Part shown: one piece after another, positions 31,120 through 43,920 of the stretch
Numbering within the stretch: the stretch's first letter is position 1
How the letters are laid out: every line of letters begins with the position of its first letter
Source of the DNA: Lojkania enalia
Lineage: Eukaryota > Ascomycota > Dothideomycetes > Pleosporales
Reading direction: 5' to 3'
Assembly: GCA_010094045.1 (NCBI GenBank)
Contig: ML986663.1
Location: forward strand, 124,001 to 188,000
DNA length: 64,000 bases
Notes under the pieces: model-generated
Databases searched by the model: none
What the model was told of the DNA's origin: nothing
The model's input: only the letters and a program-made list of their open reading frames with translations
Program-made: the position numbers and the translations under genes

Positions 31120-34100
31120 ATGGCTTCAGTACAAACTGCGCCGGGCGCCACTGGCCCTGGGCAGCTGCCTGGCAACCTGACGAAGGAGATGGTACAGCAA
31201 GTTTACGTGGTATGTTTATATTCATACCCCACCTAGACGCGCCTTTTCAACCCCGCTCTGAACATAGGCCTTTTACTGACACTTTTGGCAGCGCTACAAT
31301 CAGATGAGGCAGCAGGGCGTCCCCGAGACCGATCCCGAATTCATCAAAGCGCGCAACCTCCTCGCCATGGTACAGAAGAAGAACCTATATGAGAGGCAAA
31401 AGCAGCAGGCTATACTGCAGCAACAACAGAAAATGCAACAGCGGCAACAGGGCCAAACGGAGGCCCCGCAACAGAACGGTATTGCCGTCGCCGCGTCCGT
31501 CAATTTGCCGAATGGCACAAAACAAGCTGTATCTAGCGATGCGAAGACGACAACTCCTGCGCTAGCATCCAGCGCCCCATCATCTAGCGCCCAAGTCGCA
31601 ATAGCTGGTGGTCAAGCTTCTGGCTCTGGTGACGGCCAAACCCCGACCTCAGCCTCAGGTGTTGGTAGTACCGCGTTCACTCAGGACCAGCTGATGCTTT
31701 TGCGTCGACAAATTGCTGCTTTCAAACATCTATCGAAAGGTCTCCCTCTCCCTGCCAACATTCAGCAGCAACTCTTTGTCTCGCAACAAGGAAAGAAACC
31801 ACAGAGTTCCGCTGATGCGGTTGCCGCAGCTGCTAAGGTCTTAGATGATGCCACCCGCCCCGCAAACGCTTCAGAATCCGGTGCAACCAAAGATGCTGGT
31901 AAAGAATCGGATGCCTTCGTCGAACCGTGGTCAACAGAGTACATCAAGGATAACTTAAATTACATCTCTCACACTTCTCGATTCAACCGGCCGTATATAG
32001 CCTCCATAATGCCACTTGGAGTGGACATACAAGCTACATTAGCTGAACGTCAGAGAATGATAAGAGAGCTTAGGGAAGAGCGTCTTACCATCTTGCACAA
32101 CCGTTTGACATCTAGGCAGCGGGAAATCGAGAAAATACCCGCTAATATTGGGTCATGGGATACAAGCAGGACCGATACCCCCGAAGATGACGGAAAGGTC
32201 AAACGAGCGTTAGCCATTGAGCAAAAGATGCTCAATCTACTCCCGAAACAGCGAGCCCTCCGAAAGATGATCTCTCGTGAGATGATATATGCTGACAATC
32301 TTGCCATGACGGCAAATCGGTCAATATATAGACGCCTAAAGAAGCAATCGTTACGTGAGGCTCGCATCACGGAGAAGCTAGAGAAGCAGCAGCGCGATGC
32401 CCGGGAAACCAAGGAAAAGAAGAAGCATCACGACTTCATCGAGTCCATCCGCAAGCACCGCAACGAGCTCAACGAGGCTGGAATGGCTCAGCGACAGCGA
32501 TTACAGAAGCTTGGCCGTACCATGATTACGACGCACCAGGCCATCGAAAAAGAAGAGCAAAAGCGGGTCGAACGTACCGCCAAGCAGCGTTTGCAAGCTT
32601 TGAAAGCCAACGACGAAGAGACTTACCTGAAATTGTTGGGTCAAGCCAAAGATACTCGTATTTCACACTTGCTCAAGCAAACCGACGGCTTCTTAAAGCA
32701 GCTCTCTGCTTCCGTCAAGCAACAGCAGCGCAGTCATTCTAACCGATACGGACTCCAGAACGTTCCAGATGAAGAATCAAGCGAGGAGTCTGAAGACGAG
32801 TCCGGAGACGAAGATGCTCCGGGCAAGAAGTCAAAGACCGATTACTATGAGATTGCTCACCGTGTCAAGGAAGAAATTACTGCTCAATCTTCTAACCTCG
32901 TAGGAGGTACTCTCAAAGAGTATCAGCTCAAGGGTCTACAGTGGATGATTTCTCTTTACAACAACAATCTTAATGGTATCTTGGCCGACGAGATGGGTCT
33001 TGGCAAGACTATCCAGACCATTAGTCTTATTACCTATCTCATCGAGAAGAAGCAGCAGCCGGGTCCATATCTCGTAATTGTGCCATTGAGTACCTTAACA
33101 AACTGGAACAACGAGTTTGATAAATGGGCACCAAGCGTTCAAAAGATTGTCTACAAAGGCCCTCCAAATGCTCGAAAGCAGCAGCAACAACAAATCCGTT
33201 GGGGCCAATTTCAGGTGCTACTGACGACATACGAATTCATCATTAAGGATCGACCAATCCTAAGCAAGATTAAGTGGGTTCACATGATTGTTGATGAAGG
33301 TCATCGCATGAAGAACGCCAATTCCAAACTGAGCAGCACCATTACCCAATACTACACAACTCGATATCGCCTGATTCTTACCGGGACCCCTTTGCAAAAC
33401 AATTTGACAGAACTTTGGGCCATGCTCAACTTCGTGCTGCCGACCATCTTCAAGTCTGTGAAATCGTTCGATGAATGGTTCAATACTCCATTTGCAAACA
33501 CCGGAGGTCAGGACAAAATGGAATTGACGGAAGAAGAGCAATTGCTCGTTATTCGCCGCCTTCACAAGGTTCTACGGCCTTTCTTGCTGCGTCGTCTAAA
33601 GAAAGACGTCGAGAAGGATTTGCCTGACAAGACGGAGCGTGTTATTAAGTGCAACTTTTCCGCCCTTCAGGCGAAGCTGTACAAGCAACTTGTCACCCAT
33701 AACAGGTTGATGGTGAGCGACGGCAAGGGTGGCAAGACAGGCATGCGTGGTTTAAGCAACATGCTTATGCAGCTGCGAAAACTCTGCAACCACCCATTCG
33801 TTTTCGAAGAAGTCGAGGACCAGATGAACCCTGGCAAAGGCACAAACGACCTCTTATGGCGTACTGCTGGAAAATTTGAGTTGTTGGACCGAATTCTACC
33901 CAAGTTTAAGGCCACTGGTCATCGTGTATTGATTTTCTTCCAGATGACACAGATCATGAACATCATGGAGGACTATTTGCGCCTAAGAGGGTTGGCTTAC
34001 CTTCGTCTCGATGGTGCAACGAAAGCCGACGATCGGTCCGATCTTCTCAAGTTATTCAACGCTCCAAATTCGCCCTATTTCTGCTTCCTTTTGTCGACTC

Positions 34101-35419
34101 GCGCTGGTGGGCTGGGCCTCAATCTTCAGACTGCGGATACTGTCATTATCTACGATTCGGATTGGAACCCTCATCAAGACTTGCAAGCTCAGGATCGTGC
34201 TCATCGTATTGGTCAAAAGAACGAAGTCCGTATTCTCCGTTTGATTACCTCAAACTCTGTTGAAGAAAAGATTCTTGAACGAGCAAACTTCAAATTGGAC
34301 ATGGACGGCAAAGTCATTCAAGCCGGTAAATTCGACAACAAGTCGACTAATGAAGAGCGAGAAGCTATGCTACGAATTATGTTGGAGTCTGCTGAAGCAG
34401 CAGAGAATCTGGAACAAGAAGAGATGGATGATGATGATCTCAATTTAATCATGATGCGCTCAGATGAAGAGCTTGAACTCTTCCAGAGGATGGATCAGGA
34501 GCGCCTGAAGACTGATTCCTACGGCCCCGGCAGGAAGCTCCCACGTCTCTTAGGAGAGAACGAACTACCAGATATTTATGTAAATGACGACAATCCTGTT
34601 GTTGAAGAGATTGAGGAAGCCAACTTTGGTCGTGGCGCTCGAGAACGAACTCGTGTCAGGTATGATGATGGTCTCACTGAAGAGCAGTGGTTGGAAGCCG
34701 TAGACAATGATGACGACTCGATCGAGGCCGCTATCGCTCGCAAAGAGGCCAAGATGGCGAAGCGCAATAAGAAGAGAGTTCAGGACGTTGGTGAATCCCC
34801 CCTCCCATCGCGGGAAAGCTCAGAGGAGCCATTGCCAAAGAAAAGGGGTCGAAAACCAAAGGCCGAAAAACGAAAGGCTGATGAGGCCTCTCTCGATGGC
34901 GATATTGCCCCTCGGAAGCGTGGTCGCCCGACGCCCAGCAAGGTTCAAGAGACACTCAGTTCTGAAGAGCGTACTCTTCTCCAAAAAATTATCAACGAAG
35001 TGTACGAAGCACTAAACGACCTCGAAGAGGAATCAACGGACCCAGAAGTTCCCAACCGTGGCATCATTGATCCGTTCATTGAGCTTCCAGACAAATACGA
35101 CTATCCAGATTATTATCAGATCATCAAGAACCCAATATGCATGAATCAAATCAAGAAGAAGATCAACAAGAAAGAGTACCAAAGTCTGAAGCAATTTAGA
35201 CAGGACATTGGAGTTTTGTGCAATAATTGCCGGACGTACAATGAGGACACAAGCCTACTCTATCAGGACGCAAATCTCATTGAGCAGACATGTCTTGACA
35301 AGCTGAGGGCCGCGACCGAGGCGCTTCCTGAGATGCAGGATTTTGATGATGGATCGAGCTTGAACGGAGGGGCTTCCACAACGATTGCTTCGGCAGTTGG
35401 GACGCCGAGGCCTGCGTAG
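31120..35419 (+). CDS. SNF2/STH1-class chromatin-remodelling ATPase with bromodomain
   Basis: Catalytic subunit of a SWI/SNF- or RSC-type complex that moves nucleosomes; nuclear. Exons 31120-31209 and 31292-35419 give 1,405 aa. The order is: an N-terminal segment with QQVYVRYNQMRQQGVPETDP and a Gln-rich run; an HSA helix (HDFIESIRKHRNELNEAG); the DEAD-like ATPase lobe with DEMGLGKT (596-603) and DEGH (698-701); the C-terminal helicase lobe with DWNPHQDLQAQDRAHRIGQ; a SnAC-like acidic region; and two AT-hook-like motifs (KKRGRKPK and KRGRPTP). A bromodomain sits at about 1258-1365 (YPDYYQIIKNP, then CRTYNEDTS). Length and layout fit Sth1/Snf21; an Snf2 assignment cannot be excluded without a tree. 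The first exon is small, split after QQVYV. Confidence 0.95.
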
Positions 35420-36199
35420 AATGGACGTAAGTAGACGCTATCCTTTTTAGTGGCACTCTTTTAACAATATCAGGTTGGAATAATACCCCATAGACTTTTA
35501 TGCATATCTCAAGCGGGACTTATAATCGGAGTTTCAGCGGAGTCTATCATCATCAACACAAGATGGCTTGCAATGGTCGGTAACCCGAGACATACATTTA
35601 GTTATGCCTTCGGCATAGTTTTGAGGAAACCGCCGCATAGGAGCTGTTTGCGCCTATATACCTACCCTTCTTCAAGCTCTGTTTGTTCGGGATATGTTTA
35701 TTTGATAGTTATGTCATTGCGCTGCACAAGCAAGATGCACGGTTTGCGGCGTTGTGGGTAATGATACTCAATTTAGTATTTGAGGATGCGGGCTTGATTG
35801 CAAGGACACATAATCTAGCCTGTTGAAATGGAGGACAAAGTAGATGAGTTAAATGTGATGAGCATTGCTACGATACCTATGCATATCTTTTCATGAATAG
35901 CAATCATTCGTAGCCCAGTGGCGTTTCTACGAATGATGTGGATAGTAAGTGAAGCAAGGGAGTGTCGTTTAGTGCAGTCAGTTGATGTTGCTTCTCTTAT
36001 CCGAACACGGTTTGATAAAGTTGACAATCCTTCTATAGAGAGCCGGCTTTGCCATAGACAAAAATCAATACTATTGAGCTAATAACCCCCCATATCATTC
36101 ATAAGCCGCAAGCAAAGGACGCCTACTTCATGACCATAGCCATACACCCTGGGGCTAGCCCATCCCAATTTAATAAAAAAAAACGATAATACCGACTGT
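35420..36199. other. Convergent 3' region, 0.8 kb
   Basis: Lies between the ends of the remodeller and FAF1 genes. AT-rich in its second half. No feature recognised. Confidence 0.5.
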
Positions 36200-37153
36200 C
36201 TACCTTTTCCCATACGTTCCCTTCCCCTTCCCCTTCCCCTTCCCACTTCTACCGCCACCCGTGATGTCCGCAATATCCCTCTTACTCAACGTCAATGTTC
36301 CTCCCTTGAACCTGCCCACCCCCGGCCCTCCAACCCCCTTCGCCCTCTCCTTCACATACTTCTTCACCCTCTTTTCTTTCTCAAGCACGATCCCATTCTC
36401 CCGTGCTTCAGCTCTGCGCCGTTCTTCCCGCTGTGTGGCTTTTGAAAGTATGCGCTTGCGGTCCTGCATGGGCATAGACTTTTGTGTGAAGATGGAGGAT
36501 TTGGCGCCCAGTGATTGGAGATGTAGGTCTATTGATTTATGGCGCGAGGACCCGGTCAAGGAGAGTGTTGGCGTTGAGTTTCCCGAGGCGGAGGGCGAGT
36601 TTAAGGAGGAGAGAAGGTGCGAGTCTCGGAGTAGGCGCTGGAGGGCGAGGTCGTTTTTCAGGTGACTGGCTTCGGTTGGATCGTCATCTTTTGCTAGTTT
36701 TGAAAATGTGGGTTTGGAGGGGGTTTGGATGGTTGAAGTGGGTGGTTTCGAGGACTAATGGTTGTAAGATAGGTAGGCGGAGAATAGGGAGGGGAGATTG
36801 TTTACCATGAATGCTCGCATCTCTGCTTTGGATAGCCGGTCGCCTAGTCGTCGGGTGGTTGAGTGCTCGATGACTTCTATCTCGTCCTCGGCTTCGGAAG
36901 ATATGCCAGACCAGTCTGAATCTTCTTCCAGCTCTTCTTCTTCTTCTTCTTCTTCTTCTTCTGGCTCCGTGATCTTTGACTCCTGGGGTTCAACATCCAA
37001 GGGCTTGAATTTCGCTTCGAAGGCACGTCGGAAGATATCTTGGACATCTTCGCTGTCCGAGTTACTAGATGCTGAGGACGGCGAGTGTAAGTGCGAGGAC
37101 TGCTCAAGCCCTTCGCGAGTGACACGCTTTCGTTTTCCGAGCGTCGGTGCCAT
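36200..37153 (-). CDS. FAF1: Small-subunit ribosome assembly factor Faf1 (C1orf131 family)
   Basis: Nucleolar 90S/SSU-processome factor needed for 18S rRNA processing. Exons 37153-36806 and 36754-36200 give 300 aa. After a basic start ([13 protein letters not shown]) there is a Ser/Asp part with the [12 protein letters not shown] helix. An acidic run of nine Glu follows (encoded by a CTT repeat on the plus strand). Then comes the conserved block [10 protein letters not shown] with [17 protein letters not shown]. The C-terminus is Lys/Arg-rich and holds [17 protein letters not shown], the family signature, ending in a GK-repeat tail encoded by CCCCTT repeats at 36219-36245. Head to head with HIS6 over 174 bp. 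Confidence 0.85.
36219..36245. repeat. CCCCTT hexamer run inside FAF1
   Basis: About four tandem hexamers encode the Gly-Lys repeat at the Faf1 C-terminus on the minus strand. Confidence 0.7.
36932..36961. repeat. CTT trinucleotide run inside FAF1
   Basis: Roughly ten CTT units encode the poly-Glu run of Faf1 on the minus strand; likely length-polymorphic between strains. Confidence 0.8.
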
Positions 37154-37327
37154 TATTGTGGTATTGTGTTCGCGTGTATATGTATGTCGAAGCCGAATCT
37201 CATTCCATCAAAATCCAAAATATCCGCCGTGCCAAGAATTCGCCAAGAATATCGCAGAACCGCCTTTCAAATACAACCCCACCAAACCACGCCCCAATGC
37301 TTCTATTACCCATATCTCTGCGACAAG
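37154..37327. promoter_or_regulatory. Compact 174-bp divergent promoter, FAF1 / HIS6
   Basis: The two coding starts are only 174 bp apart, so promoters and both 5' UTRs overlap. No TATA box or Gcn4 heptamer was seen inside. Confidence 0.6.
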
Positions 37328-38281
37328 ATGACGCGATTTCGCCCCTGCATTGACCTCCATGCCGGCAGCGTCAAACAAATCGTCGGCGGCACCCTCTCCA
37401 CAACATTGGACAGCTCCCTCAAAACGAACTTCACCTCCGAGCACCCCTCTACATATTACGCTAATCTCTACAAGAAACATGATCTCACTGGCGCACACGT
37501 CATAATGCTGGGTCCTGGAAATGAAGAGGCGGCGCAAGAAGCGTTGGCGGCGTGGAAGGGAGGGATGCAGGTTGGTGGTGGGATCACGGAGAAGAATGCT
37601 GCGGAATGGATTGCGAGAGGTGCAGACAAAGTGAGTACTATATCACGCCACATTCAAATCTCCGTCCAAATCTTATTCAAATATATTCATGAGAGAGTCT
37701 CGAACACCGTGCTAATTGGACTGTAGTAGGTAATTATTACCTCATACCTCTTCCCCGACTCCGTCTTTTCGCTCGAAAGACTCCAAGCCGTTCTCCACGC
37801 CCTTGACAACGATAAACAGAAATTGGTCATTGATCTCAGCTGTAGGAGAAAAGATGGGAAGTGGTTCGTTGCTACGAATAAGTGGCAGACGATGACGGAT
37901 TTTGAGCTCAGTCAAGGTAATTGCACTCTCCGATTTCTCCGACTCCCTTCTACAATTTGGCGGAAGGGACAGAGCTGACAATTAGTAGAGTCGATAAAAT
38001 TGCTCGAACCACACTGCTCGGAATTTCTGATCCACGCAGCAGATGTCGAAGGACTGCAGCGCGGTATCGATCATGAACTTGTGTCAAAGCTGGCTGAGTG
38101 GTGTTCGCTACCCGTCACATATGCTGGCGGGGGCCGAAGTATTGAAGATCTAGGGCTTGTTGAGGAATTGAGCAAAGGCGCAATAGATCTGACGATAGGC
38201 AGTGCATTAGATATTTTCGGAGGATCAGGAGTGAAATTTGAGGATTGTGTGGAATGGAATAAAGCCCAATGGACAAAATAG
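37328..38281 (+). CDS. HIS6: ProFAR isomerase, histidine biosynthesis
   Basis: Phosphoribosylformimino-5-aminoimidazole carboxamide ribotide isomerase, fourth step of histidine synthesis; cytosolic TIM barrel. Exons 37328-37630, 37730-37916 and 37989-38281 give 260 aa, the usual length. Key blocks are [18 protein letters not shown] with the catalytic Asp at the N-terminus, [22 protein letters not shown] (phosphate site), [32 protein letters not shown] and [14 protein letters not shown] (second phosphate site). Both introns end in a TAGTAG tandem acceptor; in intron 1 only the second gives a functional message, because the first inserts an in-frame TAG. Confidence 0.97.
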
Positions 38282-38755
38282 GCCGGAAAGGCACGACTGT
38301 ATCTCCATGTGTCATGTACATTTTGTGATCGAGAACGTCCTTTGAGAATGCCAACTAAAAAGAATACTCACGTACATGTCTCTTTCTCACTCGTCCAGGT
38401 CCAGAGGCAAAATATATAGTGTAATCCTAGAGGTCTATCAGCAATGCCGTTTAATTGCTGCTATGCCACTATAACCAAGCCTATTCCAAAAAAAAAAAAA
38501 AAAAAAAAACTCCTAGCTATTGCTAGCTAAATGCTTTCTCTTTCGCATGCATAAATAGGCCCATCTATCCAAAGGAAAGCACCAGACTCCTATCCACAAA
38601 GCCGACGCGAAGAGTCCCCGCTAAATAGCGCTATCCCATTCCCGTATATGCTATACTAGAAGCAAACGCCACAAGAACAATCGAAAAAAACATTTTACCA
38701 TGACGCTTGTAGAATTCATATCCATGATTTGTCGTTCGCGGTAGGTCACACCCAT
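38282..38755. other. Convergent 3' region with poly(A) run
   Basis: 474 bp between HIS6 and the transporter gene. Contains a 22-A run at 38488-38509 next to the palindrome TAGCTATTGCTAGCTA. Expected to hold both polyadenylation regions. Confidence 0.5.
38488..38509. repeat. Poly(A) run, 22 bp
   Basis: Twenty-two consecutive A. No target-site duplication or retroelement body was seen beside it, so slippage is the simple reading. Confidence 0.85.
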
Positions 38756-40794
38756 CTATTCTCTTCTCTCCCTCGCGTCAACATCCTCACGATCCTCCCT
38801 CACTCTCTTCGTCAAAAACGCGGCCACAATCGCACAACACCCCCCAAACCTGAGCACCCATGCTACACTATCATCACCGGGCGTTCCCCTAGGCTTCTGT
38901 AGCAGCCTAAAAATTGCAGAGCTGATGAGCGTAGCAATAACCTGGGGCGCTGCTATCGCTACATTATGGATACCCAGCACGACACCCGCTTGATCCGCGC
39001 CCTCAGAGCTCGCCTCATCCTCGCCTGCGGCCACGAGAGCTGCGTCGCGAGATACTGGTCGAATTAGGCCGCGGCGCATAGCATCACGCTTCGAGATTTC
39101 CGAGGAGATGAGAGCAAACGGGGCCCAGTTTGTAAGGGCCCAAGGGATGCCGATGAGGGCTACGAGGATGGTTGCGGTGAGCGTAGAGCGGACGAAAAAT
39201 GTAAGGGCCATGAGTGACGCAAACATGATGTGAGAGAGGAGCCAGGCGCGACGAAGGGTGAGGCTGCGGATTTGAAGGACGTTGAGCTTAGATTCTATGC
39301 GTTCGAGTACTGATCGTGGCGGATGCTTGCTTTCGCGTTTGAGGGAGAAGTAGCTTGAGCCTGCCATTGAACGCGGTGTCACTGGCGTGGTCGGCGTGAG
39401 AGGCGTGGCGGGTTGAGGCTTGGGGGCTTCGAAGGTTGGAGGAATGATGAAGGGTAGGAATATCGATGCAGCGAATGTGGTGACGGCAAAGATGAGGAGG
39501 GCTCGAGTGCCGACCCGGGTCCCCTCTTCCCATAATTCGTCGATGTCTGCATCCGGCATATCAGGGTTCTCTTTGAAATGGGGGTCAACATAAATCTCGC
39601 CAATGTAGGTAGTGATGTAGAATAGGAATGGAAACCATCCAATCCAAGCTGCGAGCTGAACTTCGCAGACTCGTCGAATTTGGGGCGGCAATTTGCGGAC
39701 CGAGCGGTAGAGTGATTTGAAGAAGGCTACTACGCCACCTTGCACTTGCGGCGCATCATCAAACCGCGGGTCTCTTTCAGAGACGGTCCCGCAGCTTATA
39801 GCAACAGTAAGACCCATTATAATGGATGCAATGGCGCATAGGACCTGAAATTGACTATTGCCAAGCCATGGGAAGTAGTCGGGTAGTTTAGCATTTCCGG
39901 CAAGAAAGCCAACAATGTTGCCCACTCCAGAGCTACGTATCATCCAGGCATTTGCAGCCTCTTGTTGGTGCGTAGGGGTGCAATCGACGATATAAGCACG
40001 GATGCCGGCTTGTACTGGAGAAGAAATTAGTGGCTGCGTGGGGATGGCGATGGCAGCTCGGAATCTAGATACTTACTGACGTTGATTGCGAAGTCCAAGA
40101 TGTAAATAAATAGAACAGCCCAAAACATAATCGAAAACCTTACTCCCTTAGATTCCCGATCGGCGCCGAATATGCCTAGGAACCCGCCAACAATTTCTCG
40201 CGCCCATGCTAATAGCAGAAGCGATGTGATAGTGGCTATTGCACCGCCCACGATGAAAGGCCTTCTTTTCCCCCACCGCAGCCGGCAATTATCACTCTTC
40301 AGTCCAACGAAGGGCTGTACGAGGGTGCCGGACAGCGGGCCTGCGATCCAGACGAGCGCGAGCATAGACTTGCTTAGGCCGAGGGAAAGAAGATAGGGCT
40401 ACCAAGTCAGTATGTTGCTTTCGGGACACGCGGCCGCTACACTTACAGAGCCATTCGATGTCTCCACTGACCAGCCTATTTGCAATCCAAGACCTCCGAG
40501 AGTCAACAGGAATAAATACCAGCTACTTCTCGTCTCCTCGTCATAGTCTTCTTGCCAGTCGTCGCTTCCGATCGGGGAGACGACCTTCAATAACGATGGA
40601 TGGTCTTCAAGCCCTTCGCCCGACGTTCTAGGCTGCAGGAGAGGGGACTGCTCGTTCAATTGTTCCATAGAGTGGCGGGCGATGTCCGAGTCGCGACGAA
40701 AAGACACAACTTTGAGATGCGGGGCGACGGCTCCATCCACGCTCGGTGGCCGTCTTGAGGACGAGGTTATAGGGGAGTCAGACGCCGGGGCCAT
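38756..40794 (-). CDS. SUT-type sucrose/H+ symporter (GPH family)
   Basis: Plasma-membrane disaccharide transporter like S. pombe Sut1 and plant SUTs. Exons 40794-40447, 40398-40077 and 40014-38756 give 642 aa. The N-terminal cytosolic part has about 95 residues. The 12 expected membrane helices include LFLLTLGGLGLQIGWSVE (TM1) and ALVWIAGPLSGTLVQPFVG (TM2). Next comes the SUT hallmark loop RWGKRRPFIVGGA. A long central loop (about 420-470, Pro/Thr/Arg-rich) follows TM6-7. Later blocks LIGIPWALTNWAPFALI and GVVLGIHNVAIAAPQVI match SUT helices. Substrate (sucrose, maltose or other alpha-glucoside) is inferred from the family. Head to head with NHX1, with 904 bp between starts. Confidence 0.92.
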
Positions 40795-41698
40795 GATGGC
40801 TTAGTGAACGTGGCGCCGTCGTGTGGTCCAGGCAGGTGCGACAAATGAGCTGACGGAGGCTGACCTCGGAAGGACGACAAATGAGCGTTTGGCACGCGAC
40901 ACGCAAATCGAGGAAGAATCTGGGGTAGGGCTGGGTCGCTGCTGAGGCTGGGGGATGAATTGTGGGCTGAGGCTATCGCAGGACGAAGAAAAGTGCCATT
41001 ACGAAGCTCAGATGGAACCTTCGGGAGGGCTATCGTGAGACCCTTCCTGCGTGGTTCGGAGTGTGGTGACACGGTTTTTGAGGTAGTACGAATCAGACAG
41101 AGCGCGCCAGAGGGCTGGCACAGAAGAGCACGGGCGTATGGGAGGCACCGCAGGCGTGCGAGTGAATGATCTTGCAGGAGGGGACGGATGGAGAGCGAAA
41201 GGGGTCATGTGGTGTTGGGCGTGTGGGTTCCTGAATCTGCGTTCGTGACGTATAGAGCTTGGGTGGGGGGGCCGCTGCTGCGTCTTCGGGCATCAGCAGA
41301 AGCTAGAGAATCACGCTAGCCCGAAATGCACAACGCCTCCAGCCTCGCCGTGCTTGGCAGCCTACGGAGTAGCTGTGGGCAAGCATCAACCGCCGCGCTG
41401 AATAGGAGCACGCATACCGAAGGCCTTCCACTTCCTTGTTGTTTCCACCAGCCTCTTGTCCGCCGTCCCGCGTTTACGCCGCTCCGAGCACCCTAGCGCG
41501 CACCTGCTGCGACCCATGAGCGCGAGCTGTCCCCCCTCGTGAAACGTTGCATTCGGTGCCGTCCAGGCCACCATTCAACACCTCCAGGATTCCCTCCCTC
41601 GCTGCGCCGACGACAAACAGCCACCGCTATCTCCGCAAACCCTTCGCGCCCGCCTTTCGCGACTGCTGCCGATGATCACGCTGCTCTGAAAGCCCGAT
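40795..41698. promoter_or_regulatory. Divergent promoter region, sugar transporter / NHX1
   Basis: 904 bp, GC-rich, holding both promoters and long 5' UTRs. Frames on both strands lack motifs. No clear factor site assigned. Confidence 0.45.
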
Positions 41699-43920
41699 AT
41701 GGCTTCAACTGTGGGGTGGGCCGTGGCCGAGATGCTCAGTATGGACGCCCTCTCTGTACCCTCCAAGGGATATCATTCCAAAGCTAGCAGACTGACACGC
41801 TGTCTCCGACAGAGCGAGAAGCAAGCGATGCAGACCCCGACGGTCAGTCCCGAACCCCGCTACACCCCGTGCGAAGCTTAGTTAAAGGCTAATACAAGCA
41901 TGCAGAGCCCGAGGCAGGGCAGAAGGAGATATTCACATCGTGGGCCCTCTCCATCCTTATCGTCCTCCTTATCATAGCGCTCTTTACGAGCTACATTCTC
42001 CAGACCCGCAAAATACAGGCCGTGCATGAAACAGTGCTCTCCATCTTTGCTGGTATGTCAATCAACACCATACTCATCAGCCATTTCTTCATGTAACCTG
42101 GTCTGATCTGAATCAGGCATGGTCGTGGGTTTAATACTGCGACTTACAGCTGTGGAATCTGTTCTTGGAGCCGTCAGCTTCGATTACCAATTTTTCTTCA
42201 ACCTTCTACTTCCACCTATTATTCTCTCATCTGGTTATGAACTACACCAGGGAAACTTCTTCCGCCACATCGGCATGATTCTTACTTTCGCTTTTGCCGG
42301 TACCTTCATCTCCGCCGTTGTACTTGGGATAATACTATTCGTCTGGACTAGAATTCCTCTCGATGGACTCAAGATCACGTTCGTGGAGGCCATGTCGGTT
42401 GGCGCTACGCTTTCGGCGACGGATCCTGTAACCATTCTCGCCATCTTCAACACCTACAAAGTCGAGCCCAAGCTATATACCGTCATCTTCGGCGAATCTA
42501 TCCTAAATGATGCTATTGCCATTGTGTTATTCGAAACGGCGCAAAAGTACAAGGAGGGGGCCGAACACCTCAGCATCCTTAGCCTTTTCGAGGCTATCGG
42601 TATTTTCTTCGGTGTTTTCTTTGGGAGTTTGTTCATTGGCATCATAGTCGGCATTGCCGCATCATTGATGCTAAAGTTCACTTACGTAAGGCGTTTTCCG
42701 AAGACAGAGAGCTGTCTCATCATTCTGATCGCATACGCCACTTACTTCTTCTCAAATGCCATTCACATGTCTGGTACGTGTATTGATCATAACTGATAAG
42801 TAACTTCTAACGTGGTATAGGCATTGTGTCCCTTCTGTTTTGTGGTATATGCATGAAACACTACGCCTACCACAACATGTCGAGGCGAACACAATTGACC
42901 ACGAAATTTGTGTTCCAGGTCACCGCCCAGCTGTCCGAGAACTTCATTTTTATTTACCTAGGGCTTTCCCTTTTCACCGACTCCAAACTAGAATATAAGC
43001 CACTTTTCATTCTCATTACCGTGGTGGGGATATCTGTGGCTCGTTGGTGTGCCGTGTTCCCCCTCTCGCGACTCATCAATGCCGTCATCCGCTATCGGCA
43101 GCGACGCCTTGGAGCACAAGAAGCTGGAGAAGAACTTCCCTACCAACATCAAGTCATGATCTATTGGGCAGGACTCCGAGGAGCGGTAGGTGTCGCTCTT
43201 GCCGCAGGCCTCAGCGGAACCAATGGAGATACGTTGCGCGCTACAGTCCTTGTCGTTGTCGTCTTGACTGTCATTATATTCGGCGGAACCACGGCCCGGA
43301 TGCTAGAGATTCTTGGTATCAGGACCGGGGTAGTCGAAGAAATCGATTCGGACGATGAATTTGACATTGAGGTGGTCGGCAATGGCACATACTCTCGCAA
43401 CAAAGGCCAAGGTTTTGGCCATACGCCAAGACCGAGCTCGAACGGGTTTGCACTGTCATCTGTCAGTAACGAGAATGGGTCATACTCTAGTGGCTCCATC
43501 AGCAGGAACAGCCCACCGTCTCGGCCGAACGCCCTTGCTTCTAGGAGGAATTCAAGCCGATTGCGACGTCCAGACGGTGCAGATCAAGGGTTGCTGAGCC
43601 CAGGGGATAGCGGCAGCGCAGATGAGGATGATACAGATCTCGATCTCCCACCTAGTGCCAGAAGATCTCCAAATAGGATGCCCTCGCCATTAGGTATTGT
43701 TGAGCAGACGCCTTACCCAACATCAGGGACTGCTAACAGGGCTGCATCGAGTAGCAGCGGCGAACCTTCTCGAGTTGCTACTGCAACTGGCGCGGTCAAG
43801 CAACTTATTTCAGACCTTTCACAAGATCCAGCAAATGCTTTCAAGCAAATCGATGATGGTTTCTTGAAGCCGCATCTTCTACTAGATCCAGGGAAAGGTC
43901 CGGGTCCGGGCAATGTATGA
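41699..43920 (+). CDS. NHX1: Endosomal/vacuolar Na+(K+)/H+ exchanger
   Basis: Exchanges cytosolic Na+ or K+ for luminal H+ in late endosomes and vacuole, affecting salt tolerance and trafficking. Five exons, 41699-41738, 41813-41842, 41906-42052, 42117-42773 and 42821-43920, give 657 aa. The second exon is only 30 bp. Motifs are FFNLLLPPIILSSGYELHQ (amiloride-binding-type helix), the transport core SVGATLSATDPVTILAIF, FGESILNDAIAIVLF with the paired acidic residues, and YWAGLRGAVGVALA. The C-terminal 220 residues are cytosolic, Ser/Pro-rich and disordered, with an acidic patch (EEIDSDDEFDIE). The start MASTVGWAVAEML is the best ATG that splices in frame; the 5' exon structure is less certain than the rest. 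Confidence 0.94.

Noticed and set aside
38488..38509. Poly(A) run as the tail of a retrocopy or SINE
   Set aside because: No element body, no target-site duplication, no reverse-transcribed gene copy beside it.
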